DNA of 16,078 nucleotides from Thermocrinis sp. (GTDB lineage: Bacteria > Aquificota > Aquificia > Aquificales > Aquificaceae): contig JAEMPM010000109.1 of NCBI GenBank assembly GCA_022759285.1, forward strand, positions 1-16,078, given 5' to 3'. How positions within the stretch are numbered: position 1 is the stretch's first letter; each line of letters starts with the position of its first letter. The notes beneath the pieces were generated by a model that worked only from the letters and a program-made list of their open reading frames with translations, did not search any database and was not told the origin of the DNA. Position numbers and translations under genes: made by a program. Shown one piece after another: positions 1-6,809 of the stretch.

Positions 1-56
1 TAGATTTTAGCCATAAAACCCTTATGTGTCAATGAGTTTGTATTTTTAGAACAACC

Positions 57-1835
57 TCACTCAACAGTAACGGTCTTTGCCAAGTTCCTTGGTTGATCTA
101 CATCCAAACCCAAGTAATCTGCAATATAGTAGGCAAAGAGCTGTAAGGGAAGCACTGTTAAGAAGGGACTCAGTTCCTCCGCCACCTGGGGAATTTCAAT
201 AAAGTCCTTTGAGAGCTTTTTTAGGTTTTCGTCTCCCTCAAAACCAACGGATATAACGATACCTTTTCTTGCGAGAACTTCCTCTATGTTGGAGAGGATC
301 TTTTCATAAACCCTATCTTTTGGAGCTACCACCACAACAGGCATGTACTGGTCTATGAGGGCTATTGGACCATGTTTCATCTCACCCGCAGGATAACCCT
401 CCGCGTGTATGTAAGAAATTTCCTTCAGTTTTAGGGCGCCCTCTAAGGCAACTGGGTAGCTTAGATACCTTCCCAAGTAGAGAAGGTTCTTCTTTTGGGA
501 ATAGTTAAGCGCTACCTCCTTTATGCCCTCAGCCTTTGACAGAACTTCCTCCATAAGGTTAGGAACCTTCAAAAGCTGGTTTATAAGGCTCTCTCTCTCT
601 GGATGGACACTTATGGCTAAGGAGAAGAGAACTGCAAGTTGGCAGGTAAAGGTTTTTGTTGCTGCAACACCTATCTCGGGTCCTGCGTGGGTGTATAGGG
701 CGTAATCGGACTCTCTGCTCAAGGCACTGCCCATTACATTCACGATAGACAACAAAACTGCACCTTTTTCCTTAGCAGATAGGGCAGAAAAGCGTGTATC
801 TGCAGTTTCGCCCGATTGAGATATGGCAATCACCAAGTCTCCCTCTCCTATGGGAGTGTCTGAATACCTGAGTTCCGAGGCGTATGATACCTCCACAGGA
901 ATGCCCACAAACCTTTCAAGCCAGTATTTACCTATTAGCCCTGCGTGATAGGATGTTCCACAGGCGGTTATAACAATCCTTCTGAAATCCTTTAGGGAGA
1001 AGGGTAATTCGTAATCTCGGGAAATGTAGCCCTTTATTGTATCTGCCACTACTCGAGGTTGTTCAAAGATCTCCTTCAGCATAAAGTGTTTGAAACCTCC
1101 CTTCTCAGCGGACAGCAGGTCCCACTGAACAGTTATAGATTCCTTTACCTTCAGATTGCCCTCAAAGTCGTAGATGCTAACACCATCCGGAGTAATGTCT
1201 GCTATCTCTCCATCCTCCAAAGGTATAACCTTCTTGGTAAAGGGAAGCAAAGCTGGAATATCCGAAGCAAGAAAGTTTTCACCCTCTCCAAGTCCTACTA
1301 CCAGAGGACTTCCGTACCTTACGCCCACTATGCGGTTAGGTTCCATAGAACTGATTACCGCAAAGGCATACGCTCCCTTTAGCATAGGTAGGACCTTCAG
1401 TACAGCCTTTAAAAGATCTCCATCGTAGTTAAGGGAAATCAAATGCACTATAGCTTCTGTGTCCGTCTCGGAAACGTACTTTACACCCTTTGAGATGAGA
1501 TACTCCTTTAGCTCTCGGTAATTTTCTATAATGCCATTGTGCACCAAAGCAAAACGTCCTTGACCGTCGGTGTGAGGGTGGGCGTTTAGCTCACATACGC
1601 CCCCATGGGTAGCCCATCGGGTATGTCCTATGCCAGTGGTGGCGTTGAGTTCTTTTCCCCACAGGCTCTTTATTAGTTCCCTTATCTTACCTACCTTCTT
1701 ATCCACAAAGATCCGTCCTCCTTCCAGAAGGGCAACGCCAGAGGAGTCATAGCCTCTGTATTCAAGGCGTTCTAGGGCTTCCAAAAGTATAAAGACTGCC
1801 TTCCTTTTGCCTGTGTATCCAACTATACCGCACAT
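57..1835 (-). CDS. glmS: Glutamine--fructose-6-phosphate aminotransferase (isomerizing)
   Basis: Makes glucosamine-6-phosphate from fructose-6-phosphate and glutamine, the first step towards UDP-GlcNAc for peptidoglycan and LPS; cytoplasmic. At 592 residues it is near the usual ~600. The N-terminal glutaminase domain (about 1-235) begins Met-Cys-Gly, so Cys2 becomes the nucleophile after Met removal. RWATHG (73-78) and N100-G101 form the glutamine site. Two SIS sugar-isomerase domains follow, with CGTSYHAG (292-299) and SQSGETADT (339-347). The isomerase residues are visible as E472, H488 (in GEMKHGP) and K587 in the conserved C-terminus PRNLAKTVTVE. The ATG is fixed by the required Cys2. There is no Shine-Dalgarno: the bases before the ATG are ACACCCCAA, with a -10-like TAAAAT 9 bases upstream. 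It is divergent from def. Identity is very secure. Confidence 0.98.
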   Translation of the reverse strand: MCGIVGYTGKRKAVFILLEALERLEYRGYDSSGVALLEGGRIFVDKKVGKIRELIKSLWGKELNATTGIGHTRWATHGGVCELNAHPHTDGQGRFALVHNGIIENYRELKEYLISKGVKYVSETDTEAIVHLISLNYDGDLLKAVLKVLPMLKGAYAFAVISSMEPNRIVGVRYGSPLVVGLGEGENFLASDIPALLPFTKKVIPLEDGEIADITPDGVSIYDFEGNLKVKESITVQWDLLSAEKGGFKHFMLKEIFEQPRVVADTIKGYISRDYELPFSLKDFRRIVITACGTSYHAGLIGKYWLERFVGIPVEVSYASELRYSDTPIGEGDLVIAISQSGETADTRFSALSAKEKGAVLLSIVNVMGSALSRESDYALYTHAGPEIGVAATKTFTCQLAVLFSLAISVHPERESLINQLLKVPNLMEEVLSKAEGIKEVALNYSQKKNLLYLGRYLSYPVALEGALKLKEISYIHAEGYPAGEMKHGPIALIDQYMPVVVVAPKDRVYEKILSNIEEVLARKGIVISVGFEGDENLKKLSKDFIEIPQVAEELSPFLTVLPLQLFAYYIADYLGLDVDQPRNLAKTVTVE

Positions 1836-1878
1836 TTGGGGTGTATTTTAACATTGCATGGTTTAAATTATTCACACT
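1836..1878. promoter_or_regulatory. Divergent glmS/def promoter gap
   Basis: This 43-bp A+T-rich gap must hold both promoters, or share them with coding DNA. On the minus strand TAAAAT (1850-1845) lies 9 bases before the glmS ATG. On the plus strand TAAATT (1864-1869) lies 9 bases before the def ATG. No convincing -35 element or Shine-Dalgarno is visible for either gene. The spacing would give almost leaderless mRNAs. This is inference: short A/T hexamers are common in such DNA. Confidence 0.35.
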
Positions 1879-2397
1879 ATGGCTGTAAGGAATATTGTCC
1901 GATATCCAGACCCTATTTTGAAAACTCCCACCTTACAGGTAGATGTAATAGACAGAGATATAGTAAAGCTCGTGGAGGACATGTTTGAAACCATGTATCA
2001 TGCAGAGGGTGTAGGCTTAGCAGCAAATCAGATAGGAGAACCTCTCCGCATAATGGTAATAGATACATCCCCAAGAAAAGATTCTCCTCCTGTAAAGTTG
2101 GTGCTCATAAATGCCGAGCTCTTGGAGGGACAGGGTAGCATAAGATACAGGGAAGGTTGCCTATCTTTCCCCGGTCTTACGGTGGAGGTAGATAGATACC
2201 AAAAGGTAAGGTTTAGGGCAATGGACCTAAATGGAGAGATAAAGGAGTATGAGTTGGAGGGATTTCCTGCTATAGTATTCCAGCACGAACTAGACCATTT
2301 GGATGGCATTACCTTTATAGACAGGCTGAAAGGTCTTAGGAGGAGGTTAGCCCTTGAAAGATACGCCAAACTTCAACGACAGAGCGCCGGAGGTTGA
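1879..2397 (+). CDS. def: Peptide deformylase
   Basis: Removes the formyl group from the N-terminal Met of nascent proteins, using a bound metal (Fe2+ or Zn2+ in the family); it acts near the ribosome exit. At 172 residues it has normal family length. All three signature motifs are present: GVGLAANQ (44-51), EGCLS (92-96, with metal ligand Cys94) and QHELDHLDG (135-143, with metal ligands His136 and His140 and catalytic Glu137). The ATG at 1879 is the only reasonable start and has no Shine-Dalgarno. It begins the plus-strand run. Its last 44 bases are shared with the next gene, whose ribosome site lies inside def, so the two are probably co-transcribed and translationally coupled. The usual partner fmt (Met-tRNA formyltransferase) is not in the window. 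Confidence 0.97.
   Translation: MAVRNIVRYPDPILKTPTLQVDVIDRDIVKLVEDMFETMYHAEGVGLAANQIGEPLRIMVIDTSPRKDSPPVKLVLINAELLEGQGSIRYREGCLSFPGLTVEVDRYQKVRFRAMDLNGEIKEYELEGFPAIVFQHELDHLDGITFIDRLKGLRRRLALERYAKLQRQSAGG
2341..2346 (+). promoter_or_regulatory. Shine-Dalgarno for the SpoVG-family gene, inside def
   Basis: AGGAGG lies 7 bases before the TTG at 2354 and inside the def reading frame. No ATG or GTG follows within the early part of the small gene, so this site decides in favour of the TTG start. Confidence 0.7.
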
Positions 2398-2653
2398 GCT
2401 TCTGAAGTTTTACCCCTTTGAAGTAAGCGTCAAAAGACCTCGCCTCTTGGGATATGCGGATGTTAAGATAGATGAGATAATAATAAGGGGTATAAAGCTC
2501 TTTGAGGCAAAAAACGGCGGACTCTTTATCCAACTGCCAGCCATAAATCAAGGTGGAAAGGACTACCCGGTGATAGAGATAAAATCTAAAGTTCTTCTTG
2601 ACAGAATAAGGAGGAAAGTAGTAGATTACTATAAGGCTCTTGAGAATGTTTAA
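2354..2653 (+). CDS. spoVG: SpoVG-family nucleic-acid-binding regulatory protein
   Basis: A 99-residue protein that I match by pattern to SpoVG, a small nucleic-acid-binding regulator first known from septation and sporulation in Bacillus. About residues 33-95 follow the family's layout: a strand where SpoVG has ASITLDEEF, then IIIRGIKLFEAKNGGLFI aligning with VVHDIRVIDGNNGLFV. After that come a LPA segment where SpoVG has MPS, a hydrophobic strand (YPVIEIKS), and a C-terminal helix ending LDRIRRKVVDYY. About 30 N-terminal residues precede the core. The start is a TTG at 2354, chosen for its strong AGGAGG. The gene overlaps def by 44 bases and resB by 8. In Bacillus spoVG also lies near ispE, prs, ctc and pth, which supports the call. 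Its role in a non-sporulating thermophile is unknown. Confidence 0.8.
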   Translation: MKDTPNFNDRAPEVELLKFYPFEVSVKRPRLLGYADVKIDEIIIRGIKLFEAKNGGLFIQLPAINQGGKDYPVIEIKSKVLLDRIRRKVVDYYKALENV

Positions 2654-4283
2654 AGGTTACGCCTTTCTGATCCTTTCCTCAGTATTTTTCATCGGAGTAG
2701 TTATTGCAGGACTATTTCATCTCAAGCAAGTTGGAGTTTATTATTTTGCCCTCTTGTTTGTCTCGGGTTTCCTGTTTGCAGTATCCTTTTTGAAGTTCCT
2801 TTGGGATAGCTTAAAGGCACTCTACCGAGACTACAAGAAGTTCAACAGCCTTCCGGTTTTTCTCTTTGAGTTTTTTGCCAGTATAAAGCTTGCCATATTT
2901 TTGATGATCGCCATAGGCATTCTCTCTATGCTGGGTTCCACCTACATAGAACAAAACAGACCCTTTGAATTTTATGTGAATAAATACGGTCCGGCGAAGG
3001 CAGAGTGGTTTTGGAAGCTGTGGCTAAACGATGTTTTTCACTCATGGTATTACATCCTGTTTATTGCTTTGCTTGCCCTAAATCTGATCTTCTGCTCCTA
3101 CAAGAGATTGCCTAGTGTGTGGAAGCACACCTTTTCGAAGGAGAGATTTCAAAAATTGGACGAGCACTTAGAAAAACACCTAAAACCTATAGAGGTAAAA
3201 ATAAACCTGGACAAGGAAAAGGTCATAAGGTTTCTCCAGTCAAAGGGCTTTAAGGTCTATGTGGAGGAAGAAGGAAACAGAGTTTACCTTTATGGAGAAA
3301 AGGGTAAATACTCCCGGCTTGGGGTTTATGTGGTCCATATAGCCTTACTTGTGATAATGGCAGGGGGACTAATAGACGGGCTCTTTGGAAAGAGGGGCAT
3401 GGTCATTGTACCAGAAGGTGAAAAAGAAGACCGAATGACAAGCCTTAGCCAGGATAAGGTCTACAAGCTTCCTTTTCAAATTAAGGTGGACGCCTTTCAC
3501 ATAGTTTCCTACGAAGAGGAGGCAAAGAGAAAGGGCAAAGAGTTTAAAGGAGATCCAAAGATAAAGGATGCTATTGCAAGCTTTGAAAGTGAAATAGAGA
3601 TCATAGAGAACGGCAAGGTGGTCGCCAAAGGAACAGTGGCTGTAAACAACCCCTTTGAGTACGGAACCTACAGAATATTTCAGGCTACCTATGGACTGAC
3701 AGGCAATGCGGGCTACGTTAAGCTTTCTATCTTTGACAGAAGGATACTTCCGGAGAACCCTCAAAAGGCGTTTTTGGGAACGGTGGAGCTCAGGGCTGGG
3801 CAGGTGGCAGAGTTCAAAAACATGCTTCTTTCCATCGATAGATCCGTGTTGAATTTAGAGAACCCAAAGGACACCCAGCACCTAAAGCCTGCCCTGGTAA
3901 TAAAGGTGCTAAAGGATGGAAAATCTTACGATGTGCCAGTTATTTACTCTCCTGAGCTTACTGTCTTTGCTTTCTTTCAACTTAAGGAACTTTCTGACTT
4001 TCCTTACATATTCTTCTTAGAGGACTTTAGACCTCAATTTTTTAGTGGCTTGCAGGTTTCCTACAGCCCAGGTACTCCTTTGATCTGGGGAGGATCTATC
4101 CTTCTGGTCTTTGGACTGATCTTAGCCTTCTACACCATTCACCGCAAAGTTTGGGCAAGGATAGAAGGAAACAGCCTTAAAATATCCTTTTGGTCCCATA
4201 AGCTACGGGAAGAGTTCAGAAGGAGCTTTATAAAGGACCTGGAGGAACTCGGTTATGTGGAAAAGAATCTTGGAGAGCGGTAA
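2646..4283 (+). CDS. resB: ResB/Ccs1-like cytochrome c biogenesis protein
   Basis: System II cytochrome c maturation protein. With ResC/CcsA it delivers haem across the inner membrane and attaches it to apocytochromes. From the ATG at 2646 it is 545 residues. Family features are SIKLAIFLMIAIGILSMLGS (79-98, transmembrane), a helix near 134-150 after the HSWYY motif, a helix near 224-244 holding the family-type histidine (His231), a large non-membrane domain (about 250-470), and a last helix near 480-500 beginning PLIWGG. Two further helices at 4-25 and 30-50 lie before the usual ResB start and look like an N-terminal addition. The ATG overlaps the spoVG stop by 8 bases. A TTG at 2640 is a possible alternative, giving 547 residues. 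No resC/ccsA is nearby, so the partner must be encoded elsewhere. Confidence 0.92.
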   Translation: MFKGYAFLILSSVFFIGVVIAGLFHLKQVGVYYFALLFVSGFLFAVSFLKFLWDSLKALYRDYKKFNSLPVFLFEFFASIKLAIFLMIAIGILSMLGSTYIEQNRPFEFYVNKYGPAKAEWFWKLWLNDVFHSWYYILFIALLALNLIFCSYKRLPSVWKHTFSKERFQKLDEHLEKHLKPIEVKINLDKEKVIRFLQSKGFKVYVEEEGNRVYLYGEKGKYSRLGVYVVHIALLVIMAGGLIDGLFGKRGMVIVPEGEKEDRMTSLSQDKVYKLPFQIKVDAFHIVSYEEEAKRKGKEFKGDPKIKDAIASFESEIEIIENGKVVAKGTVAVNNPFEYGTYRIFQATYGLTGNAGYVKLSIFDRRILPENPQKAFLGTVELRAGQVAEFKNMLLSIDRSVLNLENPKDTQHLKPALVIKVLKDGKSYDVPVIYSPELTVFAFFQLKELSDFPYIFFLEDFRPQFFSGLQVSYSPGTPLIWGGSILLVFGLILAFYTIHRKVWARIEGNSLKISFWSHKLREEFRRSFIKDLEELGYVEKNLGER

Positions 4284-4368
4284 GGCAGAAGCTACCAAAG
4301 ATAGAACAATCCTTGCCACCAAGTTCATATCGGTGATGGACATTCACCTCATCAAATCGGAACATTGA
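4255..4368 (+). CDS. Possible 37-residue ORF between resB and ispE
   Basis: I do not recognise this short peptide. It begins MWKRILESGKAEATK, ends DIHLIKSEH, and is basic with no membrane helix. Support is positional. An ATG lies 9 bases after a GGAGG (4241-4245) inside the end of resB. The frame overlaps resB by 29 bases and fills the otherwise empty 88-base gap. Its TGA ends 3 bases before the ispE ATG, in the same frame. ispE has no clear Shine-Dalgarno of its own, so this ORF could couple ispE translation to resB. It could also be chance. Conservation of the frame in relatives would decide. Confidence 0.38.
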   Translation: MWKRILESGKAEATKDRTILATKFISVMDIHLIKSEH

Positions 4369-4371
4369 GCC

Positions 4372-5262
4372 ATGGAGCTTTTGTCCCCTGCCAAGCTGAA
4401 CCTGGGGCTTTGGCTTTTAGGAAAGCGTCAAGATAACTACCACGAGATTTTTACCATCTTTCAGGCTATAAACCTCTTTGACAGGATAGAGATTTTAGAA
4501 AAAGGTCCCTTGCGGGTTGAAACCTCCAAAGGCATACCCCAAGAGGAAAATTTGGTTTATAAGGCTCTAAGGCTTATGGAAAGAGCCTTGGGTACTGACC
4601 TGGAGATACAGGTTTACATAGAGAAGGTTATCCCGATAGGCGGAGGCTTGGGTGGTGGTTCATCTAATGTGGCAACCGTTTTAATGGGTGTCAACAAACT
4701 CTTAGGTGAACCGCTGAGCTTTGAAGAGCTAAAGGCTATAGCTTCTGCGGTCTCATCTGATGCAGTATTCTTCTTGTACGGTGGTTCTGCTGTGGGCACT
4801 GGTAGAGGGGAAAATATCCAGCCTATTGACCTTCCCAAGTTTAATTTTGTGGTGATCTATCCGGGGGTCGCGGTTTCCACTAGGAAAATCTACTCTTTGG
4901 TAGGTGAAAAACAATTGACACCTAACTTGGACCGTGATAAAATAATAAATTGCTTAGTAAGGGGCGAGCTCGAGGTTCTGGAGAATAGGTTGGGCGAGCT
5001 GTGTGCGGAAGAGGTGCCCCAGGTGGGCGAAGTGGTTAGGTTTTTGAGGAATGTGGGTAAGAGACCTTTGGTTAGTGGAAGCGGTTCCTGCGTGTTCTTT
5101 GTGGGAGAATTGGAGGAGAGCCTAAGAAGGGCTTGTCAGCTGAGAGGTTGGCAAGTTTATGAAGTGGAAAGCTTGGGGTGTAGCTCAACTGGCAGAGCAC
5201 CGGACTTTGGATCCGGGGGCTCCTGGTTCGAATCCAGGCACCCCAGCTTTCCCCTCCCATAA
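4372..5262 (+). CDS. ispE: 4-diphosphocytidyl-2-C-methyl-D-erythritol kinase, reading into tRNA-Gln
   Basis: Phosphorylates CDP-methylerythritol with ATP in the non-mevalonate (MEP) isoprenoid pathway; cytoplasmic GHMP kinase. Visible motifs are the N-terminal PAKLNLGL (6-13, Lys8 and Asn10), the ATP loop PIGGGLGGGSSN (88-99), the catalytic aspartate D130 in SSDAVFF, and a C-terminal SGSGSCVFF GHMP motif. The recognisable enzyme ends at about residue 267 (RGWQVYEVES), close to the ~268 I recall for the Aquifex enzyme. There is no stop there. The frame continues for 29 more residues (starting LGCSSTGRAPDFG) that are only the translation of tRNA-Gln and its trailer, ending in TAA at 5260-5262. 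The ATG is fixed by an in-frame TGA 3 bases upstream. A lost stop or an indel in the assembly is the main alternative to a real overlap. Confidence 0.95.
   Translation: MELLSPAKLNLGLWLLGKRQDNYHEIFTIFQAINLFDRIEILEKGPLRVETSKGIPQEENLVYKALRLMERALGTDLEIQVYIEKVIPIGGGLGGGSSNVATVLMGVNKLLGEPLSFEELKAIASAVSSDAVFFLYGGSAVGTGRGENIQPIDLPKFNFVVIYPGVAVSTRKIYSLVGEKQLTPNLDRDKIINCLVRGELEVLENRLGELCAEEVPQVGEVVRFLRNVGKRPLVSGSGSCVFFVGELEESLRRACQLRGWQVYEVESLGCSSTGRAPDFGSGGSWFESRHPSFPLP
5174..5246 (+). tRNA. tRNA-Gln (anticodon UUG)
   Basis: A full cloverleaf can be folded by eye. The acceptor stem is TGGGGTG (5174-5180) with CACCCCA (5239-5245). The D stem is GCTC/GAGC (5183-5186, 5195-5198). The anticodon stem is CCGGA/TCCGG (5200-5204, 5212-5216) with loop CTTTGGA and anticodon TTG at 5207-5209. 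The variable loop has 5 bases, and the T stem CCTGG/CCAGG (5222-5226, 5234-5238) carries loop TTCGAAT. U1-A72 and discriminator G73 (5246) match glutamine tRNAs. The 3' CCA is not encoded and must be added. It lies wholly inside the ispE reading frame on the same strand. The position between ispE and prs is the same as in Pseudomonas. Confidence 0.97.
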
Positions 5263-5280
5263 AAACTAAGAGGTTGGATT

Positions 5281-6216
5281 ATGACAGGTTCTATTAAACT
5301 TTTGACCGGTACCAGCAATCAAAATCTGGCAAAGGAAGTTTCTGAGTATTTAAATATTCCCCTCTCTGATGCGCTCGTTTCCCGCTTTAGCGACGGAGAG
5401 GTAAGGGTTCAGATAAACGAGTCTATGAGGGGCGAGGATGTTTTTGTGATCCAATCCCTTTGCCCTCCCATAAATGAGAGCATAATGGAACTCCTTCTCC
5501 TCTTGGATGCTATAAAGAGGGCTTCCGCTGGCAGGATCACCGCAGTAATACCTTATTACGCCTACGCAAGACAAGACAGAAAGGACAGGCCGAGAGTTCC
5601 CATAAGTGCAAGGCTTTTGGCAGACCTTATAACGGTTGCTGGTGCTCAAAGGGTGGTGGTGGTAGATTTACATTCCCCTCAAATTCAGGGGTTTTTTAAC
5701 ATACCTGTTGATAATTTACAGGCAGTGGGTGTTCTCTACGATTACCTCAAAGATAAAGTGGATGGTGAGACTGTTGTGGTCTCTCCTGACGCGGGTGGTG
5801 TGGAAAGGGCAAGGATACTTGCCAACAAAATAGGTTGCCCCATAGCTATAATCTACAAAAGAAGACCCGAGCCAAATGTGGCTGAGGTTCTCGACATAAT
5901 AGGAGATGTAAAAGGTAAAAGGGCTATAATCGTTGATGACATAATAGACACCGCGGGTACCGTGTGTGCTGCCAGTGAGCTATTGCTTTCAAAGGGTGCC
6001 AGTAGGGTGGATGTGGTTGCCACCCACGGACTGTTGTCCGGTCCTGCAGTGGAAAGACTAAGGAAATCACCTATAGAGGAGGTGGTTATAACCAACACCA
6101 TACCAGCAGAACACAAGAACCTTGAAAAGCTCAAGGTCGTATCCATAGCCCCCCTCATAGGGGAAGCCATAAGAAGGATCCACGAAGGAGAATCTGTTAG
6201 CATGCTATTTACATAA
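5281..6216 (+). CDS. prs: Ribose-phosphate pyrophosphokinase (PRPP synthetase)
   Basis: Transfers pyrophosphate from ATP to ribose-5-phosphate, making PRPP for purine, pyrimidine, His, Trp and NAD synthesis; cytoplasmic, a hexamer in class I enzymes. Length is 311 residues, typical of class I. Motifs are FSDGEVRVQINESMRG (36-51), the catalytic flexible loop around YARQDRK (95-101), DLH with His131, and the PRPP-binding loop VDDIIDTAGT (218-227). The ATG at 5281 has AAGAGG (5268-5273) 7 bases upstream. It begins 34 bases after tRNA-Gln, with no promoter evident between them, so it is probably transcribed with ispE and the tRNA. rplY follows 11 bases later. Confidence 0.98.
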   Translation: MTGSIKLLTGTSNQNLAKEVSEYLNIPLSDALVSRFSDGEVRVQINESMRGEDVFVIQSLCPPINESIMELLLLLDAIKRASAGRITAVIPYYAYARQDRKDRPRVPISARLLADLITVAGAQRVVVVDLHSPQIQGFFNIPVDNLQAVGVLYDYLKDKVDGETVVVSPDAGGVERARILANKIGCPIAIIYKRRPEPNVAEVLDIIGDVKGKRAIIVDDIIDTAGTVCAASELLLSKGASRVDVVATHGLLSGPAVERLRKSPIEEVVITNTIPAEHKNLEKLKVVSIAPLIGEAIRRIHEGESVSMLFT

Positions 6217-6222
6217 AGGAGG
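6215..6222 (+). promoter_or_regulatory. Strong Shine-Dalgarno for rplY
   Basis: AAAGGAGG overlaps the last two bases of the prs stop codon and lies 5 bases before the rplY ATG. It is the best ribosome site in the window and fits a highly translated ribosomal protein gene inside an operon. Confidence 0.75.
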
Positions 6223-6227
6223 AAAAC

Positions 6228-6809
6228 ATGAAAAGGATAGAAGTTAAGCTAATTCCCAGAACACTCGGACGCAAAAGTGAAAGAAAGCGAATGAGAAGAG
6301 AGGGTTATATCCCTGTAGAGATCTATGGAAAGGAAGTAGAAAACGCCCACGCATACATGAGCCTGAAGGACTTTTTGGCTTTGCCTCACGGTGAGACTTT
6401 CTTGATTGTGGCGGATTTGAATGGCGACAAAAGGGTGTGCTTTTTGAAGGAGGTTCAATACGATTGGCTTGGAGATAATCCCATCCACATAGATCTTTAC
6501 GATATTTCTAAGGTCAAGGAGATAGACATAGAGGTACCCATAGAGTTCGTGGGCGTGCCGGAGGGTGTATCTTTGGGTGGAACCTTTGAGGCGGTTCTCT
6601 CCACCCTTACCGTAAGAACAAGCGTGGAAAATATACCTGACAAGATCGTAGTTGATGTTAGCAAGCTAGGACTTGGAGACTCCTTGCACGTTAGGGATAT
6701 ACAACCTCCGCCTAACTGTATCATACTAGACAATCCCGAGGAGGTGGTAGCGGTAGTCTTAGAACCCGAAGCAGAAGAGACAACCACTGAAGAAACCACC
6801 ACCACCTAA
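6228..6809 (+). CDS. rplY: Ribosomal protein bL25, long (CTC/TL5) form
   Basis: Binds 5S rRNA in the large ribosomal subunit. The 193-residue length marks the two-domain CTC/TL5 type rather than the ~95-residue E. coli form. The N-terminal RNA-binding domain (about 1-92) has GRKSERKRMRREGYIPVEIYG, with the family's conserved RR-GYIP-YG pattern. The C-terminal beta domain (about 97-180) contains VPIEFVGVPEGVSLGG and HVRDIQPP. The last dozen residues are almost all Glu and Thr, ending in four threonines, and look disordered. The start is fixed by the AAAGGAGG site. The stop TAA overlaps the pth ATG by one base (TAATG), so the two are likely coupled. The prs-rplY-pth order is widespread in bacteria. 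Confidence 0.96.
   Translation: MKRIEVKLIPRTLGRKSERKRMRREGYIPVEIYGKEVENAHAYMSLKDFLALPHGETFLIVADLNGDKRVCFLKEVQYDWLGDNPIHIDLYDISKVKEIDIEVPIEFVGVPEGVSLGGTFEAVLSTLTVRTSVENIPDKIVVDVSKLGLGDSLHVRDIQPPPNCIILDNPEEVVAVVLEPEAEETTTEETTTT

Noticed and set aside
1..56. Possible gene end or terminator beyond glmS
   Set aside because: Too short to judge; no hairpin or reading frame stands out.
1836..1878. glmS ribozyme or other leader riboswitch upstream of glmS
   Set aside because: Only 43 bp separates glmS from def, far too short for the glmS ribozyme, and no matching structure is visible.
3369..3764. 131-codon open frame antisense to resB
   Set aside because: It lies within clear resB coding sequence, has no recognisable domain or ribosome site, and is a shadow frame.
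5173..5262. C-terminal IspE tail as a real protein domain
   Set aside because: The 29 residues are simply the tRNA-Gln sequence and trailer in translation. The family's fold is already complete before it.
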